Shown here: piece after piece, positions 51,981 to 52,938 of the stretch
How positions within the stretch are numbered: the first letter of the stretch is position 1
Layout of the letters: the number at the start of each line of letters is the position of its first letter
NCBI GenBank assembly: GCA_017454745.1
Contig: JAFTCL010000075.1
Span: forward strand, 1 to 52,938
Length of the DNA stretch: 52,938 nt
Reading direction: 5' to 3'
Origin: Kiritimatiellia bacterium
Lineage (GTDB): Bacteria; Verrucomicrobiota; Kiritimatiellia; RFP12; UBA1067
The notes under the pieces: generated by a model
What the model saw: the letters and a program-made list of their open reading frames with translations, nothing else
The model's database searches: none
Told to the model about the DNA's origin: nothing
Translations under genes and position numbers: made by a program

Positions 51981-52938
51981 ATGATGTCCGCGATGAAAAG
52001 ATTTCTGGTTTCAGCCTTTTGCCTTTGCCTATCGGCGCGGGCCCTCGCCCTGGACACCGACGGCGACGGCATACCCGACGGGATCGAATCCGGCCTGGCG
52101 GTGCTGCTTTGGGAGCACGACGGCGACCCGGGCGCGCTGGACCTCGGGCTTGAGGGCGCCGAGCAGGTGGCGGCGTGCGCCGGCTTCCGCGCCGCGCGCA
52201 CCTCTGGCGGCCGGGTCGTAATCTACGGCAGCGGCGGCGCGCGGCTGGCGGACGAGGAGTGCGGCGCGACCGAGCTGGCGGCCTTCGGCGGCCGCGTCGC
52301 GGCGCTGACCACGAACGGCGTCCTCGCCTGCTGGTGGACCAACCGCTTCGGCGTGGTCCGGCAGGAGCTGCCCGCCGTCGGCGCGCACTCGCTCTCGGCG
52401 GGGCTTAACCACTTTCTGCTCATGTTGCCGGACGGCAGGACCGGCTCTTTCAAGTTCACCGGCACCAACGCGCTCGCCAAAACGACCTCAGCCTTCACCA
52501 ACACTGCGGACGCCGTGGCCTGCTCCGCCGGCTCAAAATGGGACGCGGTGCTGCGCTCCGACGGTAGCTGCCGCGTCGGTGACTCCACTGCCGCCGGCTA
52601 CAGCACCCGCAGCTTCCCGGCCGGCGGGCTTGACTCGGCTGCTTATGTCGCCGCCGGGAGCAATGGCCACTGGGCGGCGGTGTCGCCTGACGGTGCCGTC
52701 GCATCGATCCTCTCCACCACCGTCAGGTCGCTCACCCCGGCTGGCGCTTCCGGGGTCTTCGGGGCCGGTTTTCGCACCCTGCTGGCCGCTTATCCCGACG
52801 GCACCGCCTACACCTCCACCTACGCCAAGCCCGTCTGGACAAACGCCACCGGCGCCGTCGGGCTGCCCGCCGGCTGGCGCGGCGTCTGGTACGCCGACAA
52901 CTGCGGCGCCGCCGTCGGCCCGGACTGGAGGATCCGCC
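51981..52938 (+). CDS. secreted TSP3/beta-propeller-like protein, 5' part only
   Basis: The frame is open to the right edge (319 codons seen). A signal peptide (residues 5-24, ending SARALA) is followed at once by LDTDGDGIPDGIE, a calcium-binding thrombospondin-type-3 repeat. The rest has repeats of about 45-55 residues in which a Gly/Ser-rich turn precedes a hydrophobic strand and a DG or NG turn: AAFGGRVAALTTNGVLACWW, SAGLNHFLLMLPDGRTGSF, SAGSKWDAVLRSDGSC, AAGSNGHWAAVSPDGAVA, FGAGFRTLLAAYPDGTAY. This looks like RCC1-type propeller blades, probably a surface protein. GC and codon use are far higher than in neighbours, like the subtilase gene. Starts at 51981, 51984 or 51993 are possible. Confidence 0.65.
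   Translation, partial: MMSAMKRFLVSAFCLCLSARALALDTDGDGIPDGIESGLAVLLWEHDGDPGALDLGLEGAEQVAACAGFRAARTSGGRVVIYGSGGARLADEECGATELAAFGGRVAALTTNGVLACWWTNRFGVVRQELPAVGAHSLSAGLNHFLLMLPDGRTGSFKFTGTNALAKTTSAFTNTADAVACSAGSKWDAVLRSDGSCRVGDSTAAGYSTRSFPAGGLDSAAYVAAGSNGHWAAVSPDGAVASILSTTVRSLTPAGASGVFGAGFRTLLAAYPDGTAYTSTYAKPVWTNATGAVGLPAGWRGVWYADNCGAAVGPDWRIR

Noticed and set aside
1..52938. CRISPR arrays, rRNA genes, insertion sequences, prophage genes
   Set aside because: No regularly spaced direct repeats, transposase or integrase motifs, or rRNA-like sequence were seen on either strand.

Overview
The window comes from the genome of a Gram-negative bacterium: it has lipoprotein signal peptides, an Lgt lipoprotein acyltransferase and a prepilin peptidase. 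There is no rRNA or other taxonomic marker, so placement is inference. The mix of two GH92 alpha-mannosidases, a GH109-type protein, very large secreted proteins with InlB/PPC-type repeats, an RHS orphan and duplicated type I signal peptidases fits a host- or glycan-associated member of the PVC superphylum (Kiritimatiellota/Lentisphaerota-like). Genes are packed tightly. Many neighbours overlap by a few bases, and there are recurrent sigma70-like promoters of the form TTGAC(C/T/G), 17-18 bp spacer, TAAAAT or a close relative.

Layout. 1-215: end-truncated secreted protein (-). 433-9275 (+): the GTPase Der, a ClC chloride channel, a 1104-residue DUF2723-like membrane protein with a TPR tail, and two tandem signal peptidases. 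9453-12939 (+): a DUF2339/DUF3999 membrane pair. 12936-17869 (-): YhhN-like membrane protein, GalU, a lipoprotein amidase and phosphoglycerate mutase GpmI. 18010-24057 (-): a giant S8 subtilase with five InlB/PPC repeat pairs, broken by one in-frame TAA. 24263-30394 (+): Lgt and a glycosyltransferase, then a secreted glycan-degrading set (GH92, EEP-family phosphatase/nuclease lipoprotein, GH5-like). 30400-30493: a long near-palindrome. 30619-33015 (+): a lysine-rich CBM48 protein, PdxA and an RlmM-like methyltransferase. 33005-35293 (-): a second GH92. 35481-39715 (+): an AT-richer accessory island with an RHS orphan tip, a Sel1-repeat protein, a decayed ORF and a degenerate DsbD/CcdA-like membrane protein. 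39743-45588 (+): ScpA, ScpB, an M15-like peptidase, an M3 oligopeptidase, FolE and a TIM-barrel isomerase. 45591-48730 (-): PcnB, a glycosyltransferase and prepilin peptidase. 49066-50358 (+): a dicarboxylate/glutamate symporter. 50375-51769 (-): a GH109-like oxidoreductase-fold protein. 51981-end (+): the start of a GC-rich secreted TSP3/propeller-like protein.

How it fits together. Most of the window is housekeeping: ribosome assembly (Der), chromosome condensation (ScpAB), cell wall and export (signal peptidases, Lgt, amidase, prepilin peptidase), and cofactor and sugar-nucleotide synthesis (PdxA, FolE, GalU). Around this lies a glycan-foraging theme: GH92 twice, a phosphatase, a GH5-like enzyme and a GH109-like enzyme could together trim phosphorylated mannans, N-glycans or mucin-type glycans. 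The parts most worth a second look are the RHS/Sel1/DsbD-like island, the subtilase split by a stop codon between its catalytic residues, the tandem signal peptidases with an enlarged catalytic domain, and the structured palindrome at 30400.
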